A stretch of 64,000 bases of DNA. It comes from Cryptomeria japonica. Lineage: Eukaryota > Streptophyta > Pinopsida > Cupressales > Cupressaceae. Positions 1 to 10,649 of the stretch are shown here, piece after piece. The DNA lies in NCBI RefSeq assembly GCF_030272615.1, contig NC_081414.1:820098396-820162395 (forward strand), read 5' to 3'. Positions within the stretch are counted from its first letter, which is position 1. Each line of letters begins with the position of its first letter. The notes beneath the pieces are model-generated. The model was not told where the DNA came from and made no database searches. It was given only the letters and a program-made list of their open reading frames with translations. The translations under genes were made by a program, and so were the position numbers.

Positions 1-1279
1 AAATAGCATGGAATGAGGCAAATGAAAATACTTGAAAAGGTTTTGAGAAGTCGGGTGATTTTAAAACAGGGGCTTCCTTGATGGCTCTTTTGATATTTAC
101 AAAAGCTTCAAGAGCTTCATTAGTCCATTTTATTTCAACACCCTTTTTTAACATTTTAGCAATAGGCTTTATGATTTCAGAGAAATTTGAAACAAACCTT
201 CTCACAAAGTTAATTTGACCGAAGAAAGATTGGATCGCTTTAACAGTTTTTGGAATTTGGATTTTATCAATAGCAGCAATCCTTTCTGGATCAATTCTAA
301 CTCCATCTTTTGAGACAATATGACCTAATAATTTTCCTTCAATAACCCTGAAGTGACATTTTTTAGGATTCAAAGATATGCCATATTCTAGTGCTCTAAT
401 AAAAAAAATTCCAGATCATTACAATGATTTTATGCCTTTTTAGAATAAGTAGTCATATCATCTTGATACATTGCCAAGATACAATCAATCATGCCCTCCA
501 AAAGCCACGTCCATAGCTCTCTGGAATGTAGCTCCTGCATTTTTTAGTTCAAAAGGCATCCTAGCATAAACATAAGTACCCCAAGGTGTAGTGAAAGCAG
601 TTTTGAACTTCTCTGCTTCCCTAACTTTGACTTGATTATAACCCGAGAAGTCGTCCATCATAGATAACAACTCATTCCATGTGACCTTCTGCAACAAATC
701 TTCCATATTAGGCAAGGCATGATTATCTTTCAAAGATGAAACATTTAGATTTATGAAAGATACACATAACCTAATATCACCATTTTTCTTTCTTACCAGT
801 ACTAAATTTGATACCCATGTTGAGTGCCTTATACGCTCAATAATCCCTGCATTTCTCATTTTCATTAACTCCTCCTTCATCTTTGGAGCCAAGGTAGGAT
901 TTATAGGTCTTTGCTTTTGTCTGAAAGGTTTTTCATTAGGCTTCAAAGGTACCTCATGTTGGAACAAATCTTCCCTGTAAGCTTTAAGATCATCATATGA
1001 CCAAGCAAAAACATGCCTATACTTCCTCAACAGATTAATCAATTCAGTTCTAATTTTTGGTGTGAGCTTCTTTCCAAGATATACTTATCTTGGGTTTCTT
1101 TCACTTCCTAAGTTTACCTTTTTGAACTCTTCACATCCTCCTAAATTGGGCCTGAAATTCATTACATCTTTCACATCAAACATTCTTTCAAGCTCTATTA
1201 ATCCTTTTGGGATATTATTAGTTTTCAGCTGCAATACTTCTTGCCCAAGTATAGTTGCTTTGTCATCTTTGTCCTCCAT
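1..1279 (-). pseudogene. Reverse transcriptase of element A (degenerate)
   Basis: This is the Ty3/gypsy RT. A lead-in region at 1279-1085 (LGQEVLQLKTNN, RMFDVKDVMNFRPN) is followed by the palm/fingers domain at 1042-485: KYRHVFAWSYDDL, RQKQRPINP, GIIERIRHSTWVSNL, FSGYNQV, FKTAFTTPWGTY, MPFELKNAGATFQRAMD. A frameshift near 490 moves the catalytic motif into another frame, where it reads MYQDD (458-472) instead of the usual YLDD. Beyond it the thumb and start of the RT-linked RNase H can be followed to base 1 (HIVSKDGV, IDPERIAAI, KWTNEALEAF) through several further breaks. LCVSFINLN replaces the usual LCVDFRNLN, losing another catalytic Asp. It is not functional. Confidence 0.85.
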
Positions 1280-1300
1280 AATTCCATTCCAATCAATCTG

Positions 1301-1825
1301 CTAGTGCTCATATTGATCTTCACAAAATAATTTTTTTAGTAAATCCCTGTAATCATCAAAAACTTTCCATCTTTTTACATTATCAGGCACTGATGGTCTA
1401 GTTTTAATCTCCACTTGGGTAATGTCATCCAAAGGGATGTCATTGTGCTTGATAGCCAAGTTCACCATGAATTCTGCCCAAATATTGTTGGGTCTCTTAG
1501 TCCAATTGATGGAGAAGGCATCGAATAATTCAATATGATCCCAAACTTCATTCCTGTAGCTTCTTAATTTTTTATTTTTTGCAGCAAATTTGTCCCTAAC
1601 TTGTGAAATTGCTAATTCTGAATCACCATAAACCATTAGTAACTTGATACCATGCTTATTTTCTAGTTTAAGACCTAACAAGAGGGCCTCATATTTGGCA
1701 ATATTATTAGTACATTCAAAAGCCAACAAGAAAGAGTATTTGAAAAAAAATTCATTAGGTGCAATAAGTACAACTCCTGCTCCATTCCCTTCCTTACTGT
1801 AGGCACCATCAAAGTATAATTTTCA
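1301..1825 (-). pseudogene. RNase H domain placed between protease and RT in element A
   Basis: This type I RNase H (RVT_3-like) lies just upstream of RT. It begins LYFDGAYSKEGNGAGVVL (first catalytic Asp), continues with TNNIAKYEALLLGL, where the catalytic Glu of the usual AEYEA is Lys, then YGDSELAISQV (third acidic residue), and a degraded final motif NNIWAEFMVNLA where ADxxAN is expected. A single TGA at 1823-1825 separates it from the protease segment, and another stop separates it from the RT lead-in; the frame is the same throughout. In known Tat-group elements the second RNase H follows the RT-linked one, before integrase; here it precedes RT, as in element B. Confidence 0.8.
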
Positions 1826-1894
1826 AATTAAGGTTTCATTTTGTTTAACTGTTTGTGTAACTTTACTGATCTCTAAAGGTTTAGAAATACTTAC

Positions 1895-2878
1895 CTAGAA
1901 GTTGTCCATATCTGAATGGCAAAAGTAGGTTATTTCATCAGGATCAACTTCTTCTATGAGATACGGGGATCTTAGCTCTCTGTTTATCCTCACCATTGTC
2001 CCTTTGATTGGAATAGTAGCATAAGATAGATCAAGTTGAACGTGATTACCCACCAAATTTGACCATTGCTTGGATAACAACATTTTGTAGTTTGCAGGAA
2101 CTTGTACCACTGTGATGTCTGTGTTATATGTGGTATCTGGGCAAGCTGGAAACCTGAACTCTACGTCTTTCATAATACCCACCACCGGTACAGACCTGTT
2201 GTCCATGGCATAAAACTTGCCATAAGGTGTGTCAACATGCATCCCAAGCTCCCTCATGACATCTTCAGGCATGATGTTCACCGTTTCCCCTGGATCTATC
2301 ATACAATTATTGACCATTTTATTGTTAATTAACAATGTCAAATAGAATGGATCAACTTGTGTGAGATTTTTCATGATAGATGTGCCTAAGTAAATTACTA
2401 GAGGATCTTGTTTTAACTTAGCAGCATTTTTATTTAGATCCCCAACATTTGATATAATCTTCAAGGTCTCATCTTTATATTCTAGAAATTTCATTACTTC
2501 AAGCAAGGGCATAGAAATTTTTCCCTGAGACAATGCTAGAGACATAAAAGTTGCACAGTTTGAAGAAGGCTTACTAATTTGCTTTTTCTCCACCGGCTTG
2601 ACAAGCTTTGGCATTTCAATTGGCTCATTCTTTTCCATCTTTGTCCCTTTTTTGGCATCAACATCCTTACCCTTGGCTACATTACTTTTCATCCCATCAA
2701 ATTTTGTGACTTTGGCAAAGATACCCGTTGGCTTGCCCTGCTCATTGTTAACATTCCTATTCCTCAGCTGATAATTACTTTTCACTTGTTCTACAGCTGC
2801 GGTAGTGAAAGCTTTCTTTTCTTCTTCAATCAGGTATCTCAAAGAAGGCACTGCATCTTCTTGAAACAGTTTTCTCAA
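1895..2878 (-). pseudogene. Gag C-terminal linker plus aspartic protease of element A
   Basis: A 327-residue open segment. The N-terminal half is a Lys-rich linker (YQLRNRNVNNEQGKPTG, MEKNEPIEMPKLVKP). The C-terminal half is a retropepsin: the flap-side strand PFYLTLLINNKMVNNCMIDPG carries the active-site triplet as DPG instead of DSG/DTG, followed by VNIMPEDVMRELGM, DNRSVPVVGIMKDVEF, and the post-protease signature VPANYKMLLSKQWSNL, which corresponds to PPVYGMLLSRxWS of plant elements. Gag lies upstream and RNase H directly downstream in the same frame. The Ser/Thr-to-Pro change in the active site suggests an inactive enzyme. Confidence 0.8.
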
Positions 2879-3070
2879 AGTAGGGGTATCTTCATCGTCA
2901 TTGGAAAAAAATCAATGTATACCATATTGCAAATTTTCTCTTCTTTGAAGCACATCAAAATATTCTTCTTCTTCAGATAAATCCTCATTTCTTCCCCAAT
3001 ATGGATCAGATGAGAAGGCATTAACAGTTGGTTCATAATCTTCATTTTTATCTTCTTCTTCTATCAAGCC

Positions 3071-4860
3071 CTAGGCAATAATGCATCGTTCTGCAGCATG
3101 AGGCAGATTACATACATCACACAATGGATATTCATCTACAAAGTTTGTAGTTTTCTTTAATGGGTCAGGAGTCTCTTTGGTGGTATTTGGTTTTATTGGT
3201 TTTCCATCTTTCCAATTTGTATTATATGGCATGTCATGCGACCTCAGCCTATTGTAACTTATTTGCTTATTGTTCCTATATGGTGGCCTTTCATTATGAC
3301 TTTGCTTACCCTTTAAGTCTTTGAGCATTTCCATGATTTGAGTAAGATCATCTTTCCTGGGGACCCTGGAGTTGTACAGCTTTGGATCATCTCTCTTAGC
3401 AACTTTCCCAGCCACCTTCCTATTATTTTCAATAGTAACAGTTGTTTTGAATGCTTGTTGTAAAGTGTTAGGTCTATGAGATAGAATCTCATAATGAGTT
3501 TTGTTGTCAAAAGCACTTAAATAAAAGTTAATCAAAAATGAATCAATTGGTCTGACATCTTTGGGTATTCTATTTAATACCTTATTAAATCTTTTATTAA
3601 ATTCATTCATTAATTCATTTTTATTCTTTTTATGCTTGTTAGTTCATGGGATGCAAATTAAGGATCATTGTGATATCCAAATTCTTCCAAGAATAGCGTC
3701 ACAAATTCCTGCTAGCTACAAATACATTTGTCAGGAAGGCTTCTATACCATTCCCCTGCATCCTCTATCAAAGACTAAACTAACAACTTCATGAACACAT
3801 CTTCATGAGGAATCTCAAATTCTTCGATGATATTCTTTACATTAATAACATGTTGCTCTGCTAAATCAACTCCATTTCCTAAAATTTTGGGATTGATAAT
3901 CTCAAATCATTAGTGATTTGATTTGGATAACCAACAATACCAGTGAAATCCAATTGGTTGTACCTCTCAATGATTAAGGGTTATCTACCAACATGATGGT
4001 TGCTTTGATCGTTCATAATCCCATTATTGTTGCCATAGTTTCCATTATTACCATTATTTCCACCTCCATTATTATTGCCATTATTGTTACCATTGTTCCT
4101 AGCTCCACCATTGCCACTTCCATAATTGCCATTGTTACCTCTATTTTGTCCATTATTCTAGTTGTTGCCACACCCATTGTTTCCTACATGGTTGGCCCTA
4201 TTTGTGTTAATCTGGTTCCCATAATTTTCCCCATCTCCATTCCTTCTTCCATCCTTTGGCCTTTCTTCATTTTGATCCCTATGCACATCCCTCCATCTTC
4301 TATTTTCACTTACCAACGGGTTGTCATAGGTTACAAAAGGCTGGTCATTTCTTCTCATATGAGGAGGACTATATCTTGGAACTACTTGTCTACTTGTTTC
4401 ACCTCTCTCTTCTCCTACCTTGTCTGTCTTGGGGCTTGAAATATTATTTATCTCTATTCCTAATTTCTATAGCACCCAATCTAGTTGCCTTTTAAGTTCC
4501 ATCGCCATCTTGGCATCATCAACACTCATATCTGCCATTTTAAGAATAAGATCATCCCACTATTTTTCTTCATGTTCCTTAGCATTCATGATCTCATCAT
4601 GGCTATGTCTATTATCCTTTGAACTTATATTATGAAAAGGATTTTCCTCTCTACTCTCAGATTTGCTAGCAGACGAAGAATCTTCCTCCCTACTAACAAA
4701 TATCTTATATCCTTCAAATACCATGTTTGATTTTATTTTATTTTGTTCCTTTTCTTGGGACTCAACTAAACAAGATCTTCTTGTCCTTTGTGTAGAGATC
4801 TCCTCCCCTGCATAAATCTTAATGACAAATTTCTAGGAGTTTCTCTTATTTTCTCAACAT
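3071..4860 (-). pseudogene. Gag of element A (degenerate)
   Basis: The C-terminal part (3610-3071) is open and reads as the end of the Retrotrans_gag domain (MNEFNKRFNKVLNRIP, SFLINFYLSAF, TLQQAFKTTVTIENNRK), a basic linker, and a zinc knuckle CDVCNLPHAAERC. The knuckle spacing is CX2CX3HX4C, one residue shorter than the canonical CX2CX4HX4C; element B has the same spacing. Upstream sequence to about 4.86 kb is broken into several frames and includes an Arg/Asn-rich stretch (4358-4158) and a Gly/Asn repeat tract. No single start codon could be fixed. The PBS lies about 140 bases further upstream. Confidence 0.65.
3996..4190 (-). repeat. Trinucleotide-rich tract encoding Gly/Asn repeats in gag
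   Basis: On the plus strand the tract is a run of CCATTATT(G/A)-type triplets; read on the minus strand it encodes repeated GNN, GNY and NNGN units. It lies inside the gag region of element A and probably arose by triplet slippage. Low complexity makes any plus-strand reading frame here an artefact. Confidence 0.75.
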
Positions 4861-5000
4861 ACCAATCATTACTCATGTATTATATGTAGAGTCACCACCT
4901 CCTAAGAGGAATAATATCTTTTACTAATCTTCCAGGCTCTTTCCTCCAGCAGAGTCTAAAATGAAACCCCCAGAAATTTTAAGTGCTTCTTATCACAACT

Positions 5001-5017
5001 CCCCAGCAGAGTCGCCA
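5001..5017 (-). other. Primer binding site of element A
   Basis: On the minus strand TGGCGACTCTGCTGGGG follows the LTR end (...CACCAACA) after a 3-nt spacer. It begins with the TGG expected to pair with a tRNA 3' CCA end and resembles PBS sequences of Tat/Ogre-type elements, often ascribed to tRNA-Arg. The tRNA identity is from memory of the family and was not aligned here. Confidence 0.75.
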
Positions 5018-5020
5018 ATT

Positions 5021-5958
5021 TGTTGGTGCCCAAAACCACAGATTGGAAAACTTAAGGATTTTCCAAGCCCTTAACTAATCCAAATAGCCTTTGTCAATGA
5101 ACAAGGATGGTCAAAGACCAAATCCCCCTGCACTTAAGGCTCCACTGAACCTAGGTGGGTATACCTCTCCCTCACAAGCACAAAAAGAGTTATTTAAAGT
5201 GGATTTAAACTTTGCTAAGACAACTCTTTGCAAGAATGGCAATAATTTCCTGCTACTGCTGAGTGCTTTTATTTGAATGCTTTTGAAATTGAAAACTGAA
5301 TGTAAATATAATTGTGTATAAAGATTGTTATATTTTGGAAATAAATGCTTTCAGGACATTCAAGAAATATATAATAGAATAATTCAAAAGGTTTCAGAAG
5401 AATGCTTTTCTCTCAAGAACCTTATGCATATCAAATCAGAATCTTAGAGAATGAATAACAGACCAGTGCCTCTATCTCAGAATATATATGATACTTTGTG
5501 GACAAACAACTTTATCAACTTAGGAGACAATATTAAAAATCACTATAATGGTTCAATATGTGTCACATAAACAATAAGAACTCAATCTCGCATTTAATGT
5601 AACAGCATGTGATTCACATTATAGCAAATCCTTAAACAGATTTATCAAGAGGACAAAGAATGTTTCATCAACACAGCAAGTAGACAATGCATTTGAAGTA
5701 AAAATAGTGAATCTTGTATATTAATTTCTGAGAAATGACAGTACACAAAAGCTACACTTGGAGATACTTCATTACAATTTGGTTGCACAAAAATGATACT
5801 TCTTCTTCCTATAAAATTTCCTAATACATACGACTTTCAGTCCCTACAGAAGTTGGATGTTCCCCGAAAAACTGTCCTCTTTGATACAAAATGACTCAAT
5901 ACAAATACATATTCTGAAAGACATGAATGAAAGGACACACCCTTTCATTATCTTAACA
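5021..5958 (-). repeat. LTR of element A (right boundary inferred)
   Basis: The left edge is fixed by the PBS: on the minus strand the LTR ends ...GGGCACCAACA. The right edge is placed at TGTTAAGATAATG because it gives a TG...CA element with TGTT/AACA ends, resembles the start of element B's LTR (TGTTAACATTATTT), and lies just past the stop of eORF A. Length would be 938 bp, against 1115-1118 bp for B. An AT-rich TATA-like run lies on the minus strand near 5480-5490. Gag of element A lies on one side and the end of eORF A on the other, so it may serve as both a 5' and a 3' LTR. The second LTR copy is outside the window. Confidence 0.55.
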
Positions 5959-6026
5959 ACTAACTGAACAATAATTAAAAAGCCTAACTAATATATCAAT
6001 TACATTACACAAACTAAAGCACAACA

Positions 6027-8961
6027 CTAAGACTTTCGATTTAGCCACTGTCCATATTTTTTAATATGCTGCAAGTAGCCTAGATCCTTGTATGTTGTAG
6101 CGTTGAATATCACATCCTTGGTTGCATTCTCGATCACATAAAATTTTTCCAACTGATCGGTCATGTCGTTCATGTCAAGGACATCTGCTCTGGTGATGGC
6201 TTGGGTTGCACTAAGCATAGACTTGCACTCAAAGATCCATACGATTTTTTCTTTGATCACACCTGCATCATCTTACCAGACTGGGAACCTCATGCTGAAC
6301 AATCTGTTGGCATTCATCAAATTCAGACTTCAATTCCTTTGCAATTTCCTCATGTGTAACAAGCAGACAATGCACCTTCTTCTTTACTTTCTCTCTGGTC
6401 GATGCATCCTATAACAACATGTCGACTCTATCTTGAATTTTGGTGTGAGAAACCATATTGTCCATGTTCCTCTGATATTCACCCCAGAATTTGTCCAATG
6501 TTTTCTCCATATTGTCATATCTCTTACTTAGAAACATACAAGTTGTATCGGCCCTAATCCTTCTCATCTCCTTTTTAAACTTATTGTGTTCATAAGATAG
6601 CTTTTCAAATTTTTTCTTCCATTGGCCTCCTGAACCTGTAATTTGGGGAACCAGGTGCCCACTCCTCTTAAGGGTCTCTTCATATAAAGCCTTATACTTA
6701 TTCTTCTCTGCTATCTCATGTTTCATTTGGGCCTTATTGAATTTTGAAATATTAATACCCATGTCAGTTGTGACCATGGGATCTACTTCTCCAACTTTCA
6801 AGGTCATCATGTGACCAAAAGCTTTATCTACATCAATGATTTTTGGCCTTTTATTAGGAGGATATAAGGCCCACAATAATATTTCTTCCTCCTTTGGATC
6901 ATATCTTGATCCAATAAAAATATCCTGCACTCCTTGGATGTTCAGTTTCATATCCTTATTATCTGAATGTAACAAAGAATAAAAAATAAACGAAGCACTC
7001 AGGTCCCATCCTGGAAACACAATTATTCCTACCTTTACTAGTAATTGTCTGCCCTTTTGCAGGGTCATAGTCTCAACCTCTATGTCAATGTCTTTCTTCA
7101 ACCTCTTCATCATTTCTACTTTATTCTCAGGGGTTACATTTGGCACTGCTTCCCTTAATTTCTTACCCTTGAAGTGGTGCAGGAATGATTTGAATTCCTT
7201 AGACTTAATGAATTGATCATCAAATACAAAAGAAACATGCTCTACCATTATTTCATTTGTTTCTGCATTCAGGGCAACAATGAGTCTATTCTCTACTTCT
7301 GAGTCCTTCTCCTTCTCAGGTGCAGAGAGCTTGGAGACTACATCATTTTCCCCTGAATCACTTTGGGTTGGTTCTCCCTCCATCCTTTCTAGTCTCTGCC
7401 TTCTTTCCTCTAGCTTTTTTTCCAAGGTCCCCATAACTCTTGCAAGCTCTTCCACATCCTTATTTTTGCACATGTCTTCAAATTCATCTTCCTGATGGAA
7501 GTAGTCTCCCAACTCCTATCTTTTCTTGCTTGAATGGATGTAACCTTCAGGATCATAATGTGTTCTAGAAGCATGCTGAAACAAGTTGTATTCATCCACC
7601 AACTTCCTATCAATGGCCTCATATGCCTTGGTTGATACAATTTTAAAATCCTGAAAGTGAAGTGTGTTAGGGAGTAAAACTTTCTTGTGTGCTCCTCCGA
7701 AATGTTTGGCATTAGACACACTTAACTACCTTACAATTTCCAAGAAGGCAATCCTGTCTGGTGCAGGATTTGGTTGGACATATGGATAACCCTCAAATCC
7801 ATAGCATCGAACTAAAGTGAAATTTTGGCACGAGTACCAATTACCCCAGTTGTGATTGACCTTTGGATTTTTGTGCTTGTGAGGCCTAAGAAACTTCTTG
7901 ACCTCCTTAGAAAATGATCCTTGTCGAGGCTCACCAAAAAGCAAGAAAATTGGTTTGACAAAGAATTCCTCAAATTTGAGGTAATGAGAATTCACAAATC
8001 TGTAATCCCAAAGGGAAACCCATAATTGCACTAGTTGCTCCTTTCCATCCTTCCCAACTGTATTTAAATTCAATTCTTCCAGCCACAACCCTCTAAGTTT
8101 CCCATAAAATAAAACAATATGCATCAACAATGAATAGTGCTTGAAATATTTGTTCGGATTATTCCTTAGGTTCAAGAAACCTTCATGCAATCTGTCTACC
8201 AGGTATGAAGCAAAGTCAAAAACCCTGGGCTCATGCCTCTGACTTTCTATTGCTAGAACCAGCAGTCCTATGTTTGCCACATCAGGAGCTTCAACTCCTC
8301 CCATCTGACCACAAGCCATATATGTATATTGTAGATACTTCTTGAAAATAATCATGTCATAAGGAGGACCATCTTCCTATGTTAGTCTCCCCTTATCTGC
8401 TTTGTGGACAGCGAGGTTCTAGGCTTGGTATGTAGTGTACATCTTCCTATACTCCTCTTCCAAATCTAAAAAAGATAAAGGCACATCCGCTTCCAAATCT
8501 ATTGCAAAAACTTCCTGAATCTTAGCCTTTGCAAAGTGCACTAGAGCAGTCCCATTAGACAACATAATGCATCACTTGTTTGCATCATAATGTCTTACTA
8601 AAAGCTTCAACAAATCGATATTCACAAACACATTGGGTACTACAAGTTTACCTAGATCAGTTTTCCATGGGTTTGAAATTGGTATGGGCTCATCCCTACG
8701 GAAGTAATGGAAAAGGAACAACTCATGCCCTCGTACTATGGTGAATACATCTCCAATCTCTCTGTATCTATCCTCCAACTAGTCACTGATAGGAAAATTT
8801 ATCTTATCTCTGTGTGACCTAGCTCCCAGAGATCCCATTTGGTCTATCATGTCCTGATTTAGCTTTCTTCGGACCTCACTGACCTCACTCTTTGATTTCT
8901 TTGTCGTGGTACTGGATATTTCGGCAACCTTTCACTTCCCTTTTGATCTTGACCCCTCCAT
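6027..8961 (-). pseudogene. eORF A: long extra reading frame of a Tat-like element, unknown function
   Basis: From ATG 8961 one frame runs to about 6270 (roughly 900 codons), broken only by stop codons (for example after NFPISD and RHYDANK); a frameshift then leads to the final segment ending at 6027. The start (MEGSRSKGK) is preceded by GGAATTTGCAG-AG, a splice-acceptor-like sequence. The N-terminal half is globular with conserved-looking blocks (RGHELFLFHYFRRDEPIPI, FKHYSLLMHIVLFYGKLRG, FEEFFVKPIFLLFG, THYDPEGYI). The C-terminal half is charged and predicted coiled coil (LEKKLEERRQRLERMEGE, IAEKNKYKALYEETLKRSG, YDNMEKTLDKFWGEYQRN). No known domain recognised. It matches eORF B of element B in order, composition and two spaced motifs. 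It is not an obvious envelope: no signal peptide or clear membrane segment seen. Confidence 0.7.
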
Positions 8962-9179
8962 CTCTGCAAATTCCTTCACTCTATGCTTAGTAACTCAAAA
9001 CATTTCTCAAGAAGCACTTGATATCTTTCTGCAATAACTTCGTGAGAAAATTTGCTCTTCAATATTGGTTATATGTCCCAAGGAGTCCAATCCTGCAATT
9101 AATTATTGCAAATATTGATGGATTTTCTTCGTGCGGAAATGGATCTACTCAGTTGATGCATTTAATGGAAACTATTTTG

Positions 9180-10290
9180 TCAGTTCTTCTTCATCAAGAC
9201 GTCCAACGGCTAATCGGCAAGACTCCTCCCAACGATACAAATGTTTGGCACCGATTGTTATGACTTTACCACTTTTTGCTTTTTGATCAGCACAAACTAT
9301 CCCGGCCCACTTATCGAGTATCAGGATATCAATTTTTTCTTTATCCCGATGGTTCATTTCATCCCGATGGGCATCACTCCAGTCTCAACTTTGCGTTTTG
9401 TTTCAATGCTCCATCGGCACAACTCTTCCCGATGCATTCGCCTTTGGTTTCCTTTTATTTAACTCATCGGGTGTTGGCATAATTTATTTCATGTCCCTCT
9501 GATGCCCCGATGATCTCAATATTCCAACCCACATTCTGACTAAGATCACCATGTTATCAGTATAACTTATCCCGAGGAACTCCTTGCACTTACCATTTGC
9601 CTAAACGGTCCTATCGGCATAACATAAAAGTTCTTCTTTCAATGTCCCAATGATTCCTCATTAGATGATTTCTTTATTGGTATAACTCACACCAACACCC
9701 CTGCAAGTGCTTCTATCTTCATCGGGGGTTGGAATAGCCTTTTTCTATTCCTCTTGTAGTCCCAATGAGTTCCCGATGCCCTTTTGTGTTTTATGCTTCC
9801 AAGTTTGTTTTATTGGTATAGGTAATACTGATAGCTCTGCCTTCCGATTCTCCATGTCATCGGTGATCGGTCTAGCTATTTCTGCATTACTCTAATATGG
9901 TTCTTTTTTCTGATGGGCTCACCTTCGGTTTCCTTTAGTCATCGGGTATTGGGATAAAACTTTCTCCTTACTTCTGATCTCCTGATACTATATGATAAAC
10001 TTTGCCATACCATTATAAGTTATACCGATGGTTTCATAGGTTATCAGTATAGAAATTTCTAAACTTTGTCGATAAGCCGATACAAGCTGATAGAAAACAA
10101 CTGCCTACTACCTCGTCAGAACAAGCTATCTCAATGGAATGACCTTTCCAATAGTGTGCACTGTGTTGAGTATTTTTTAAGTGTTCCAATGAGTTTGCGC
10201 TCTATTTCATCAGTATAAGTGATGTCGATAATCCTCCTTTGGCTTGCCAATGCGGTTTCATCGGAACTACTTATGCCGATAAATGGAATT
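9180..10290. repeat. Field of degenerate CCGAT(G)/ATCGG(TATAAC) motifs
   Basis: More than twenty copies of short motifs such as CCCGATG, CATCGGG, ATCGGCATAAC, TATCAGTATAA and TATGCCGATA recur at irregular intervals of roughly 20-60 bases, in both orientations, between otherwise unrelated AT- and CT-rich sequence. No coding signal crosses it except the edge of a small minus-strand ORF. It lies immediately 5' (minus-strand sense) of eORF A. Sequence from 8962 to 9180 shows nothing else recognisable. Confidence 0.6.
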
Positions 10291-10487
10291 TTGCAATTTA
10301 GCACAAATGGGCCATCCATCCTATAAATTGATGATCCCAACTTTTCCCACAGGGTCTGAAACATACTAGAAGACAATCCTTGATCACACCATGATGACTC
10401 CTCTGTTGACAAATGCTTCATAATGGATTCCTTGTGCAGTCTATACTCAGTGCATGCCCTTAGTGTGTCCAAGTGATACCTTGACAT
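10131..10487 (-). CDS. Unrecognised 118-residue ORF upstream of eORF A
   Basis: An open frame starting MSRYHLDTLRACTEYRLHK and ending LLERSFH. No family is recognised. Part of it overlaps the CCGAT/ATCGG motif field, which supplies residues such as ITYTDEIE, so the C-terminal half may be non-coding. It could be a remnant of the body of the Tat-like copy that carried eORF A. Low confidence that it is or was a gene. Confidence 0.2.
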   Translation of the reverse strand: MSRYHLDTLRACTEYRLHKESIMKHLSTEESSWCDQGLSSSMFQTLWEKLGSSIYRMDGPFVLNCKIPFIGISSSDETALASQRRIIDITYTDEIERKLIGTLKKYSTQCTLLERSFH

Positions 10488-10649
10488 TCCTGAAATAGTT
10501 GTCCCTTAGAGAACTTTACTTGTGCTAATAAGGTTCCTTCACATGCAAACCAGTAATAAATTCTCATATGATAAAAGAAAAAGGCCTCTATGTAGCATAA
10601 AATATTTTAAAAAAATATGTGCTAACAGGCTCAACACTCACCACCTAAT

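Larger units (their letters stand above)
1..5958 (-). mobile_element. Element A: Tat-like Ty3/gypsy LTR retrotransposon, 5' LTR to RT (truncated by window start)
   Basis: Read on the minus strand, the order is 5' LTR, primer binding site, gag with Asn/Gly-rich tract and zinc knuckle, protease, RNase H, then reverse transcriptase running off at base 1. From gag C-terminus to RT (3610 down to 485) the coding segments all lie in one frame and are separated by stop codons, so decay has been mainly by nonsense changes. RT wording such as HSTWVSNLVLVRKKN is nearly shared with element B, placing both in the same non-chromovirus (Tat/Athila-like) branch of Ty3/gypsy. The RT-linked RNase H, integrase and 3' LTR would lie beyond the window. 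The RNase H position before RT is unusual. Confidence 0.85.

Noticed and set aside
3993-4439. Plus-strand 148-residue Ile/Val/Ser-rich ORF
   Set aside because: It is the complement of the Gly/Asn-repeat tract in element A gag; the hydrophobic look comes from the ATT/ATC triplets of the repeat.
6027-8961. eORF A as a retroviral-type envelope gene
   Set aside because: Position is env-like, but no signal peptide, furin-type site, fusion peptide or C-terminal membrane anchor is visible; the C-terminal half is a soluble-looking coiled coil.
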